DNA of 34,635 nt, taken from NCBI GenBank assembly GCA_016932475.1, contig JAFGCU010000006.1, forward strand, positions 1 through 34,635, in the 5' to 3' direction. Of this stretch, positions 10,392 to 18,004 are shown in pieces. How positions within the stretch are numbered: the first letter of the stretch is position 1; each line of letters starts with the position of its first letter. The translations under genes were made by a program, and so were the position numbers. This DNA is from Anaerolineales bacterium (lineage in GTDB: Bacteria > Chloroflexota > Anaerolineae > Anaerolineales > RBG-16-64-43). The notes under the pieces are model-generated. The model saw only the letters and a list, made by a program, of their open reading frames with translations, was not told the origin of the DNA and made no database searches.

Positions 10392-10820
10392 TTAAAATTT
10401 ATGCTCTTGCATATGGCCGATAATTTCAATGTGCAGCCGGTCGGCGATTCGTTTCTCGTGGAACGCGCTTTCCGGCAAATCGGCGACAAGGCGCACCATC
10501 GACTGGCGCAGGGCTTCAAAAATGCCGATGATCTCCTCTTCGCCGGAGCCGGAGAAGCGATTTACGGCCTGCGCATTGAACTCATCGACGCCGAAATCAG
10601 GAGATTGATAAGCCGGATCGACGGGCATCCGCTCCAGCGCTTTGATCCCCTCTTCCCACCAGGCGATGAAGTGGGCCAAGACATCCGCAAACCGGACATA
10701 GCCCTGCTTGCTAACAAATGCCTTTTTCCCGTCTTCCGTCAGGTTGCGGTACCTTTCCACATAGGTACCCCATTCCTGCTCAAGCGCATCCAGCAGTTCT
10801 TTCCGGGAAACGGAAGCCAT
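10392..10820 (-). CDS. ClbS/DfsB-type (DinB-like four-helix) protein
   Basis: A 142-aa soluble helical protein. It starts MASVSRKELLDALEQEWG, contains YVRFADVLAHFIAWWEEGIKAL (about 44-65) with the His/Trp pattern of the DinB-like four-helix fold, and ends IEIIGHMQEHKF. The N-terminal helix and the AHFIAWWE segment resemble the ClbS/DfsB family, whose founding member protects against a genotoxin by hydrolysing it. The substrate here is unknown and many members are uncharacterised. The start at 10820 is set by AGGAGG 6 nt upstream; the frame is open further upstream but that stretch overlaps the nth promoter. It is divergent from nth. Confidence 0.65.
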   Translation of the reverse strand: MASVSRKELLDALEQEWGTYVERYRNLTEDGKKAFVSKQGYVRFADVLAHFIAWWEEGIKALERMPVDPAYQSPDFGVDEFNAQAVNRFSGSGEEEIIGIFEALRQSMVRLVADLPESAFHEKRIADRLHIEIIGHMQEHKF

Positions 10821-10959
10821 GCCAACCTCCTGCCAATGGCGTTCAAACCGGTACACCGGAACACGGAAAAGATCCGATGATTGCGAGGTAAATTTTTTCT
10901 TTTCAGTGCCTCGGCGTACTCTTACCCGCCCGCATTTTACCCTTAACCGGATTTTCACG

Positions 10960-10987
10960 TGGACGCCCGGCGGATCGCGGCTATAAT
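10960..10987 (+). promoter_or_regulatory. Promoter of nth, giving a leaderless transcript
   Basis: TGGACG (10960-10965, 4 of 6 matches to TTGACA), a 16-nt spacer, then a perfect TATAAT at 10982-10987. The nth ATG follows after only 6 nt, which is where transcription should begin. There is no room for a ribosome-binding site. Confidence 0.6.
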
Positions 10988-10993
10988 TTTTAA

Positions 10994-11710
10994 ATGGCAT
11001 CCCCGAAGGCAAGAGCCCGGAATATCTACACTAAACTGGAGACGGTCTACGGCAAACCGGCGTGGGATGACGGGAAACCGCCGGTCGACGAGCTGATTTC
11101 GACAATCCTTTCGCAGAACACCAACGATGCCAACCGGGATAAAGCCTACCACGCGCTGCGCGCGCGCTTCCCCCGGTGGGAGGACGCACTTGCGGCGCCG
11201 GTCGCGGAAATCGTCGCCGCAATCCGCCCGGCCGGCTTGGGTCCGCAGAAGGGCCCGCGCATCCGGTCCGTTTTGCATACAATAAAGGAAGCCCGCGGCC
11301 GGATCGAATTGGAATTTCTGCGCGCATACCCGCCGGACGCCGCGCGCGCATGGCTCCGGGAACTCCCGGGAGTCGGTCCGAAAACGGCCGCGATCGTGAT
11401 GCTCTTCGCGCTGGGGATGCCCGCGTTCCCGGTGGATACGCATGTCCACCGGGTGACGGGCCGGCTCGGACTGCGGCCGGAACGGATGACGGCGGATGCC
11501 GCGCACGATCATCTGGCGGGCTTGTTCGATCCGGACCAGTACGCCTCCGCCCATCTGAACCTGATCCGTCTCGGGCGCGAGGTTTGCCATGCACGCAAGC
11601 CGGATTGCCCGCGTTGCGCGCTGTGCCGGATGTGTCCCTTCTTCCGCACGCGTTCCGCTTCCCAGGGGCAGGCGCCGAATGGGCGCGTTCCAACGGAGAG
11701 GAAACCATGA
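10994..11710 (+). CDS. nth: Endonuclease III (base excision repair glycosylase/AP lyase)
   Basis: A 238-aa DNA glycosylase that removes oxidised pyrimidines. The helix-hairpin-helix ELPGVGPKTA contains the catalytic Lys (K130), and the catalytic Asp (D148) is in FPVDTHVHRVTGRLGL. A C-terminal [4Fe-4S] cluster motif C198-X6-C205-X2-C208-X5-C214 is intact; an additional Cys (C211) lies inside the last loop. A basic/polar tail follows the cluster. The gene appears leaderless: a TATAAT box ends 6 nt before the ATG. The stop overlaps the ATG of the histidine kinase by 4 bases (ATGA), so the two are probably translated together. Confidence 0.93.
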   Translation: MASPKARARNIYTKLETVYGKPAWDDGKPPVDELISTILSQNTNDANRDKAYHALRARFPRWEDALAAPVAEIVAAIRPAGLGPQKGPRIRSVLHTIKEARGRIELEFLRAYPPDAARAWLRELPGVGPKTAAIVMLFALGMPAFPVDTHVHRVTGRLGLRPERMTADAAHDHLAGLFDPDQYASAHLNLIRLGREVCHARKPDCPRCALCRMCPFFRTRSASQGQAPNGRVPTERKP

Positions 11711-13533
11711 CAGCTCCCCAAACGATGCCCGCCTCCCTCGAAGGCCTGCGTGTCGCGCTGCGCGCCATGCAAAAACGGCTGGATCCCGGCGACGGGCTGC
11801 AGGGATTGATACAGCAGACCCTCGCGTATTTGGATTCCTTCAATCAGGAGATCAGCCGCGCCGACGAGCATTCGCGCCTGGCGGCGATCTTCCAGGTTTC
11901 CCAGGCGCTCGGTTCGTCGCTCATCCTCGACGACGCCCTGACCCAGGTCATGGACGCGGCGATCCAGCTGACGGGCGCGGAACGCGGCTGCATCATGCTC
12001 TTCGACGAGGCGGCCGGCGGCCTGGACCTGCGCGCGGCGCGCAACCTCGAACGCGAATCCCTCAGCGACAAGGAAATGGAATACAGCCGGTCGGTGGTCG
12101 AGACCGTCTCGCGGACCGGCAAAGCCGTGCTGACCACCAACGCGCAGACCGATCCGCGCTTTTCCGAACAGCGTTCGGTGATGCAGTTTTCCCTGCGGTC
12201 GGTCCTGTGCATCCCGCTCAAGGTCAAGGACCGGGTCCTGGGCGTCATTTACGTGGATAACCGGGTGCGGACCGGATTGTTTTCCGAACGCGACCGCGAG
12301 CTGCTCTCGGCCTTCGCGGTCCAGGCCGCGATCGCGATCGAAAACGCGCAGCTCTACACGCTCACCGACCGCGCGCTGGCCGCACGGGTCGCGGAACTCG
12401 AAGGCCTGCAACGCGCCGACCGCCAGTTGAACGCCACCCTGGAAACGGACAAGGTGGCGTCGACACTCCTGGATCTCGCGGTGCAGATCACCCACGCCGC
12501 CCGCGGATGGGTCGCCATCCGCCCGGATGAGGAAAGCGATCCGCAGATCGTGGCCGCGTCCGGCTTTGCCGAAAAGGAAATGCCCGCGCTTCCGCCGGCG
12601 GGCGATCCGCTGGCCGCAGCCGTGGCCGGGAGCGCGGTTGCCGTCCGCGCCGGCAGCACCCTTCCACCCGCGGGGATGCTCGCGCCGGTGGTGCGCGAGG
12701 GGAAAACCGTCGGCCTGGTGCTGGTCGAGCGGGCGGAACCGGATTTTTCCGGCTCGGAGCGCGAAGCCCTGGAGCGCCTGGCGGATCACGCCGCCGCCGC
12801 GGCGGAAAACACCCGCCTATTCCAACGGCTGCGCCGCGCCAACGACGCGAAATCCCAATTTGTTTCGATCGTATCCCACGAGCTCAAAATCCCGATGACC
12901 TCGATCCGCGGATACGCCGATCTTCTGAAGCAGGGGCTGATCGGCCCGGTCAACGAAAAGCAGCTTGAATTCCTGCGCACGATCGTGAGCAATGTGGACC
13001 GCATGACGGCGCTGGTTTCCGACCTTTCGGATATCTCGCGGATCGAGACCGGCCGGCTGCGGATCGAGCCGGCCCCGGTGCCCGCCGGAGAGACAATCCG
13101 CGAAGTCCTGACCCAGATGAAGCCGCAATTCGACGCGCGCCGGCAGGTCGTGGAAATCACCATCCCCGAGGACCTTCCCAAACTCCACACCGATCCCCAG
13201 CGGCTGATGCAGATCCTCACCAATCTCCTTAGCAACGCCAACAAATACTCTCCGGAAGGCGGGCGGATCGAGGTCCGCGCCGCGCAGGAAGGCGCGCTGG
13301 TGCGGGTGACCGTGCAGGATCATGGGATCGGCATGACGGAAGAGGAGCAATCCCGCCTGTTCACCCAATTTTTCCGCGGGGAATCCTCCGCCGTGCGCGA
13401 TCAGCCGGGCTGGGGACTCGGCCTGCACGTCACCAAACGGATGGTCGAAGTCCTGGGCGGCTCGATCGGCGTGGGAAGCAAACCGGGCGAAGGCAGTATC
13501 TTCTCCTTCACCCAGCCGGTCGAATCCACCTGA
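11707..13533 (+). CDS. Cytosolic GAF-GAF sensor histidine kinase
   Basis: This 608-aa kinase has no membrane segment, so it should sense a cytosolic or diffusible cue. A short helical N-terminus (1-70) is followed by GAF domain 1 (about 72-212, with SLRSVLCIPLKVKDRVLGVIY), GAF domain 2 (about 245-367), the HisKA dimerisation helix with VSHELKIPMTSIRGYADLL (phospho-acceptor H391), and the HATPase domain with the N box ILTNLLSNANKYSPEGG, G1 VQDHGIGM and G2 GWGLGLHVTKRM. The start ATG at 11707 overlaps the nth stop and has GGAGAGG upstream. No response regulator is encoded next to it. The H box reads HELKIP where HELRTP is usual. Confidence 0.92.
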   Translation: MTAPQTMPASLEGLRVALRAMQKRLDPGDGLQGLIQQTLAYLDSFNQEISRADEHSRLAAIFQVSQALGSSLILDDALTQVMDAAIQLTGAERGCIMLFDEAAGGLDLRAARNLERESLSDKEMEYSRSVVETVSRTGKAVLTTNAQTDPRFSEQRSVMQFSLRSVLCIPLKVKDRVLGVIYVDNRVRTGLFSERDRELLSAFAVQAAIAIENAQLYTLTDRALAARVAELEGLQRADRQLNATLETDKVASTLLDLAVQITHAARGWVAIRPDEESDPQIVAASGFAEKEMPALPPAGDPLAAAVAGSAVAVRAGSTLPPAGMLAPVVREGKTVGLVLVERAEPDFSGSEREALERLADHAAAAAENTRLFQRLRRANDAKSQFVSIVSHELKIPMTSIRGYADLLKQGLIGPVNEKQLEFLRTIVSNVDRMTALVSDLSDISRIETGRLRIEPAPVPAGETIREVLTQMKPQFDARRQVVEITIPEDLPKLHTDPQRLMQILTNLLSNANKYSPEGGRIEVRAAQEGALVRVTVQDHGIGMTEEEQSRLFTQFFRGESSAVRDQPGWGLGLHVTKRMVEVLGGSIGVGSKPGEGSIFSFTQPVEST

Positions 13534-13539
13534 GGCGCC

Positions 13540-14157
13540 ATGGCAGCTCCCAAACGCCACCCGCTTCTCCTCCAGCGCGAATGGATGCGCCCCATCCCAC
13601 CCGTCATTCTCTCGATCGCGGTGGTGTTGATTCTTTTTTGGATTGCGGGTCTGGCCGGAGTATTTCCGGACACGCTGGGGGTCTCCGGTCCGGCGCGCAG
13701 CCCGCTCATCGGGCTGGCCGCGGGGATCGCCTTTCTCGCCTGGGTGATCGCCCGGAACCTTCCGCGCCTGGCGTACGTCCAATGCCTTCCCGATTACCTG
13801 CTGCTCCGGCTGGGGCTGCTTAAGCTGATCATCTCCTACTCGCGCCTGCGCACGTCGCGTTCCGTCCAGCACGGGCAGATCCACTCTCCTAAATCCCAAC
13901 CTGCTTCCCGGCGCGCGCTCGCCGTGCGGATGGCCCTGAAGCAGTGCGTCGCGGTCGAATTGACGTCCTATCCGATTGCATTCTTCCTGCTGCGCGCCCT
14001 GACCCATCCGTTCCTCTTCCTCGGGGAAGAGCCGGGATTTCTCTTCGCGGTCGAGGATTGGATGGGCCTGGGCCGCGAGGTGGAGGGGCGCCATTCCGAA
14101 CTGCTGGCGAGAAAACGCGACGCCGGTAAACAGCCCCGCCTGGGTGCGATGTCTTGA
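13540..14157 (+). CDS. Membrane protein of unknown function
   Basis: A 205-aa protein starting 6 nt after the histidine kinase stop, so probably in the same transcript; GAGG lies just upstream. It has two clear membrane helices near the N-terminus (about residues 19-42 and 53-72), then a mostly soluble part with basic Ser/Arg stretches (LRTSRSVQHGQ, PASRRALAVRM) and a hydrophobic patch VELTSYPIAFFLLRALTHPFL. I do not recognise a family. Placement suggests a link to kinase signalling, but that is only proximity. The promoter of the next gene overlaps its last codons. Confidence 0.65.
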   Translation: MAAPKRHPLLLQREWMRPIPPVILSIAVVLILFWIAGLAGVFPDTLGVSGPARSPLIGLAAGIAFLAWVIARNLPRLAYVQCLPDYLLLRLGLLKLIISYSRLRTSRSVQHGQIHSPKSQPASRRALAVRMALKQCVAVELTSYPIAFFLLRALTHPFLFLGEEPGFLFAVEDWMGLGREVEGRHSELLARKRDAGKQPRLGAMS

Positions 14158-14183
14158 AGCCCGGACGGAATCGTTGGTAGAAT
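14155..14183 (+). promoter_or_regulatory. Promoter upstream of the 14224 gene
   Basis: TTGAAG (14155-14160) and TAGAAT (14178-14183) are separated by 17 nt. The -35 box overlaps the stop codon of the previous gene. Predicted transcription start is near 14190. Confidence 0.55.
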
Positions 14184-14223
14184 ATCCCGCGTTCATGTGC
14201 AAGCGATCCTCCGGGAGCAGGCC

Positions 14224-14913
14224 GTGGATTCGAAAAAAGGCAACCCCGCGCGAAAAAGCACCTTTCCGGCGGCCAGTTTCATCGCCGTTCTTACAGGTAT
14301 CACAAGCCTCCTCATCTTCCTGACGGGGAAATCGAGCCTTCCCGATATCATCAAGGGCGAACCGGTCACGGAAACACCGACCTCCACCCCGACCGTGACC
14401 CTGACCCCGATGGTCTCCTCATCCCCGACGGAAGCCGCATCCCAGACTCCATCCTCCACCATCGAGCCTACGCTGGTTCATCTGACCGCTCAGCCGCCGT
14501 CGGATTCGGAGCTGGAAACGGTGTCCTCGATCTGGACCCTGACAAAATTCCGCGAACTATCGGCCCCCGGTTCGAATGCCTACACCGTCGAAATCACCCA
14601 TGACAGCGCCTGGCTATGGGACTGCTTTTTTTGCACCACCGATGCGGCATTCCATGATTTCCTGGGCACTTTGGAAGTGGAATTCTGGATCGACAAGGTT
14701 CGCCTGAAGGATGATTTCATCCGGATCTACGATCGGCAGGGGATTAGCGGTTGGATCTGCCGCAATTGGTCGACGAAGATGACCGGCTGGCCGAAGGATA
14801 GGTCGGTGTTTCTGGAGATCCGCTATACGCACAGCGCGATGACGAGCGACGGGAGAGACGAATTCGCCGCCGGGGAATACAGCCAGACGATTGTTGTGGT
14901 GGTGAAAGGCTAG
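14224..14913 (+). CDS. Membrane-anchored extracytoplasmic protein, unknown
   Basis: A 229-aa protein from the GTG at 14224, which has GGGAG 7-10 nt upstream; an alternative GTG lies at 14197. A basic N-terminus is followed by one hydrophobic helix (FPAASFIAVLTGITSLLIFL), then a Thr/Pro/Ser linker of about 60 residues (TPTSTPTVTLTPM...) typical of surface proteins in this lineage. The C-terminal about 125 residues form a globular domain rich in Trp and aromatic residues (AWLWDCFFCTTDAAFHDFLG with two close Cys, FWIDKVRLKDDFIRIYD, GWICRNWSTKMTGW). I do not recognise the domain. The Cys residues could form disulfides outside the cell. Confidence 0.65.
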   Translation: MDSKKGNPARKSTFPAASFIAVLTGITSLLIFLTGKSSLPDIIKGEPVTETPTSTPTVTLTPMVSSSPTEAASQTPSSTIEPTLVHLTAQPPSDSELETVSSIWTLTKFRELSAPGSNAYTVEITHDSAWLWDCFFCTTDAAFHDFLGTLEVEFWIDKVRLKDDFIRIYDRQGISGWICRNWSTKMTGWPKDRSVFLEIRYTHSAMTSDGRDEFAAGEYSQTIVVVVKG

Positions 14914-15287
14914 GCGGGTTTTCCCGGCTGCGGGATGGCTTTTTTCACACATATCTTCATGGAAAATTTTTTTTGGATTACATCAATGCCGCCGAAACGG
15001 TACTCCAAATCGATGTTCATCTCCCGCCCGAGGGGGCTCATTAGCGGGTATTCGATGGATCCAACAGCGGCGGGTGTGTTTGCAGAGAATGGTCGACCGT
15101 CCTCTCGAACCGACGGGTGAATGAGGCGGTGGATTCACCCCTTCGAAATTCAAACGCGATCGAGATGGACCGGGCTAAACGATTATCCTCCGGGTAATTA
15201 CGGTTCACGCTTCTCGGTGATCGCGGAGCCTTAACCTCCTCCGCGGCTTTTCGATAAACCGGGCTTCTCCATCAGACAGGTCGTCCC
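14914..15287. other. 374-nt gap, no convincing gene
   Basis: A T-rich tract follows the upstream stop (GGATGGCTTTTTTC, about 14933-14946), which could terminate transcription, but the stem before it is weak. The minus strand keeps an open frame without a good start through about 14911-15126. It encodes a protein-like sequence (EYPLMSPLGREMNIDLEYRF) but lacks a start and ribosome site, so I treat it as a possible gene remnant only. Nothing else stands out. Confidence 0.4.
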
Positions 15288-16805
15288 ATGATTCCGTCCG
15301 CGTCCATCCGTTCCGCCGCCTGCGGCCTCCTGTTCCTCTGCCTATGCGCCTGTTCCGCGGGAACGGCCTTCGCCCCATCGGCGGTTTTTGCGCCGTCCCC
15401 TTCCGGCGGGCGCACACCCACGCAGACTCCATCCGGCGCAACCGTCGCCGATCCGGCCGCGACAACCGCATCCGCTCCCGAACCCGCGCCTTCTCCCCGC
15501 GAGCGTCCGCTGTACCGGATCGAAGCCGTCCTCGACACCCTGCTGACCACCGGCGGGAACGGCGGCATGATGTCGCTCACGGTCCGCGAGGAAGTGACCT
15601 ACACCAACCACTCCGCAGAATCAATCCCGGGACTCGTGCTGCAGTTCGAGCCCGCGCGCCGCAGTGAGCTGTTCGAGCTGCTAAGCCTGTCCGCCAACCG
15701 CGCCTCCCAAACGGCCCCGGCTTCGATCGAGAACGGCCAGCTGCGAATCCCGCTCGATGCGCCGCTCGCACCCGGCGAGACCGTCTGGCTGCGGCTGGAA
15801 TACCGGCGCCTCATCGCGCAGGAAGACGCCACAATCGGATGGAACGATTATCAGATCGTACTCGGGGACTGGTACGCTTCTTTCCCGCCGTACCGGGAAG
15901 GGAAAGGCTGGCTGGCGCACGCGCCCGGGAAGGTCGGGGAACACCTCAGCTTCCCTTACGCCGATTTCGACATCCTTCTGGATGTTCAGAGTGATACGGC
16001 CTACCGGGTTGCGGCCAGCGGCGTTTCGGAAGCGGGCGGGACGCCGCATCACTTCCTCTTCACCGGGCGGTCGTTTGCGTTCGCCCTGACCACCCAGATC
16101 CCATTCATCCGGACGGCCGGCAATGTGGAGATCCTCGGTTATACCCGGCCGCACTATGAGGCGCAGGGAAAAATCATAGCCGACATCGCCGCGCGGTCGG
16201 TCGAGATTTTCTCCGAGCGGTTCGGGGCCTACCCCCATTCTCGGTTTACGGTCCTCGAATCCGAGCTTCCCGACGGCATGGAATACGACGGGCTGGTGTT
16301 CCTCAATCCGGATCTGTTCCCAGATTACACCGGCAACGGGGCGGATTACCTCACCGCCATCACCGCCCACGAAACGGCGCATCAGTGGTGGTACGGCCGG
16401 GTGGGGAACGACCAGGCGATCGACCCATGGCTGGACGAATCCTTCGCCGTATACAGCGAGTTGATTTTCTACGAACGCGCGTATCCGAGCCTGGTGGATT
16501 GGTGGTGGTGGACCCGCGTGGATCGCTACCCCTCCCATCAGTGCGTGGATCATCCCATATACCAATTCACCCGTTTCCGCGATTATGTGGATACGGTCTA
16601 CCTGCGCGGCGCGACGATGCTGCATGCGCTGCGGCAACAAATGGGCAACCAGGCTTTCGCGGAAAGCCTGCGCGAACTGCAAAGCACCGGGCTGGGCGCC
16701 GTCATGACATCCGCCGATGTCTTCCGGATCTTCCAAGCCCACTCCGCCGTTCCCCTGTACACTATCTGGGATGCCTACCTGTGCCTGCCGCCGCCTCACG
16801 GATAG
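15288..16805 (+). CDS. M1-family zinc metallopeptidase lipoprotein
   Basis: A 505-aa extracytoplasmic aminopeptidase-like enzyme. The signal peptide ends in a lipobox-like LCAC (lipidated C22), followed by a Pro/Ala/Thr linker to about residue 75 and a beta-rich N-domain. The catalytic gluzincin core is H361-E362-x-x-H365 (HETAHQWWYG) with the third ligand E384 in WLDESFAVYSE, at the 18-residue spacing of M1 enzymes. VYLRGATMLHAL carries the conserved Tyr region. The usual GAMEN substrate motif is replaced by GMEYDGLVF at about 326-334. The protein is shorter than full aminopeptidase N and lacks the large C-terminal helical domain, as in compact bacterial M1-like proteins. It lies 31 nt before rsmG. 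Confidence 0.88.
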   Translation: MIPSASIRSAACGLLFLCLCACSAGTAFAPSAVFAPSPSGGRTPTQTPSGATVADPAATTASAPEPAPSPRERPLYRIEAVLDTLLTTGGNGGMMSLTVREEVTYTNHSAESIPGLVLQFEPARRSELFELLSLSANRASQTAPASIENGQLRIPLDAPLAPGETVWLRLEYRRLIAQEDATIGWNDYQIVLGDWYASFPPYREGKGWLAHAPGKVGEHLSFPYADFDILLDVQSDTAYRVAASGVSEAGGTPHHFLFTGRSFAFALTTQIPFIRTAGNVEILGYTRPHYEAQGKIIADIAARSVEIFSERFGAYPHSRFTVLESELPDGMEYDGLVFLNPDLFPDYTGNGADYLTAITAHETAHQWWYGRVGNDQAIDPWLDESFAVYSELIFYERAYPSLVDWWWWTRVDRYPSHQCVDHPIYQFTRFRDYVDTVYLRGATMLHALRQQMGNQAFAESLRELQSTGLGAVMTSADVFRIFQAHSAVPLYTIWDAYLCLPPPHG

Positions 16806-16836
16806 GCCTGGATCCTTCGGATACCGGTCGAATCGA

Positions 16837-17589
16837 ATGAGCCAATTCCTTCCATCCGCACTTCCCGTTTCAGGCATCTCCCTCACGCAAACCCAGATCC
16901 GCGATTTCGAGCGATTTGAGGAAATCCTTCTGGATTGGAACCGGCGGTTCAACCTGACCGCGATCACCGGGCGCGAAGACATCCGGACCAAGCATTTTCT
17001 GGATTCGCTTTCCTGTCTGAAGGCGATTCCGATGCATGCGGGGATGCGCGTTATCGATATCGGCACCGGCGCGGGTTTCCCGGGCATCCCGCTCAAGATC
17101 GCCGTGCCGGAAATCCGTCTTACACTTGTGGAATCAATCCGCAAAAAGGCGGATTTCTGCCGGCATGTCACCGCTGAGCTGAATTTGCGGGAGGTTACGG
17201 TCCTGAACGCGCGCGCGGAGGATGTCGGACAGAATCCCGCCCACCGCGAGCAGCATCATTGGGCGGTCGCCCGGGCCGTGGCCGAGTTAAGCGTCCTGGC
17301 GGAATATCTGCTGCCGCTGGTGAAGGTCGGAGGATTTGCGCTTGCGCAAAAAGGAGAAAACGGGCCGGCCGAAGCGCATGCCGCGGCCGGCGCCCTGCGG
17401 CTCCTGGGCGGCGCGGTGGAGAAAATCACGCCGATCGAACTGCCCGGGATCGCCGAAGCCCGGTACCTGATCGTCATCCGGAAAACGGCCGCCACGCCTC
17501 CGCAGTATCCGCGCCGGGCGGGGATGCCATCGAAAAAACCGTTGGGTGGCGGAGCCTCCCCCTCCATTACCAAGGAAAGATGTCCGTAG
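16837..17589 (+). CDS. rsmG: 16S rRNA (guanine-527-N7)-methyltransferase RsmG
   Basis: A 250-aa SAM-dependent enzyme that methylates G527 of 16S rRNA. An N-terminal helical region includes LDWNRRFNLTAITGREDI, typical of RsmG. The SAM-binding motif I is VIDIGTGAGFPGIPLKIA, followed by LVESIRKKADF, ARAEDVG and the catalytic-site region ARAVAELSVLAEYLLPLV. The C-terminus ends in the conserved YPRRAGMPSKKPL, followed by a short extra tail. The ATG at 16837 starts the family's N-terminus; no strong ribosome site precedes it. It probably shares a transcript with the M1 peptidase. Confidence 0.94.
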   Translation: MSQFLPSALPVSGISLTQTQIRDFERFEEILLDWNRRFNLTAITGREDIRTKHFLDSLSCLKAIPMHAGMRVIDIGTGAGFPGIPLKIAVPEIRLTLVESIRKKADFCRHVTAELNLREVTVLNARAEDVGQNPAHREQHHWAVARAVAELSVLAEYLLPLVKVGGFALAQKGENGPAEAHAAAGALRLLGGAVEKITPIELPGIAEARYLIVIRKTAATPPQYPRRAGMPSKKPLGGGASPSITKERCP

Positions 17590-18004
17590 ACGGATTAGGA
17601 ATAGGCATCACCGACAAGGCCCGATAGGCTTTTCTCGTAACTTTGTGCCTACGCAGTTAATAATTTATCGACGATAATCGATATATACCGAAAAGGTGTA
17701 TCCACCAGGACACGAAGACACTAAAAGATCAACTCCTTCATGGTTTCCTTAGTGTCTTTGTGTTTTCAAAAAAAAACATTGGGATGACCTCCCTCATCGA
17801 ACATTTCACCGTTTTTTCACATTTTCAGCACAATTAATTCCAAATGGATCATGCTTCCAGGACGATTGGGTAAATACCAATGGTCGAATCGCTGCAAGGA
17901 AAATTTTTTATTCCCATTAAGATCGTCGTCATCGAGAAGTCCCGTAGGAGAAGCGTACCCTATTCGGACGCGGGTATCCGGGCTATCCTTCGTTGTAATT
18001 CATT
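17590..18004. other. 415-nt AT-rich gap with one inverted repeat
   Basis: This gap before the glycosyltransferase is more AT-rich than its surroundings. It contains the hairpin-forming repeat at 17710-17763 and an A9 run after it. A TGTAAT box at 17994-17999 lies 5 nt before the next ATG. I see no reading frame worth calling and no riboswitch that I recognise. Confidence 0.5.
17710..17763. repeat. 15-bp inverted repeat (ACACGAAGACACTAA)
   Basis: ACACGAAGACACTAA (17710-17724) pairs fully with TTAGTGTCTTTGTGT (17749-17763), with one G-U pair and a 24-nt loop. It lies about 120 nt after rsmG and could stabilise or end that transcript. It belongs to the purine-rich intergenic repeat type also seen at 31399-31473. 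Confidence 0.6.

Noticed and set aside
10821-11012. N-terminal extension of the ClbS/DinB-like protein
   Set aside because: The extension is Arg/Lys-rich and overlaps the nth promoter and start; AGGAGG precedes the ATG at 10820.
11176-11706. Long plus-strand open frame upstream of and in frame with the histidine kinase
   Set aside because: It overlaps nth in another frame, reads as Arg/Gly/Pro-rich shadow sequence, and the kinase has its own ATG and ribosome site at 11707.
12817-14202. Long minus-strand frame opposite the kinase and the membrane protein
   Set aside because: His/Arg/Gln-rich shadow with no recognisable domain; the plus-strand kinase motifs are unambiguous.
14565-14580. GGTTCGAATGCC resembling a tRNA T-arm
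   Set aside because: It lies inside a coding sequence and no acceptor, D- or anticodon arm can be formed around it.
17590-18004. Possible c-di-GMP riboswitch in front of the glycosyltransferase
   Set aside because: The conserved core of known c-di-GMP riboswitch classes is not recognisable, and a -10 box sits right at the ATG.
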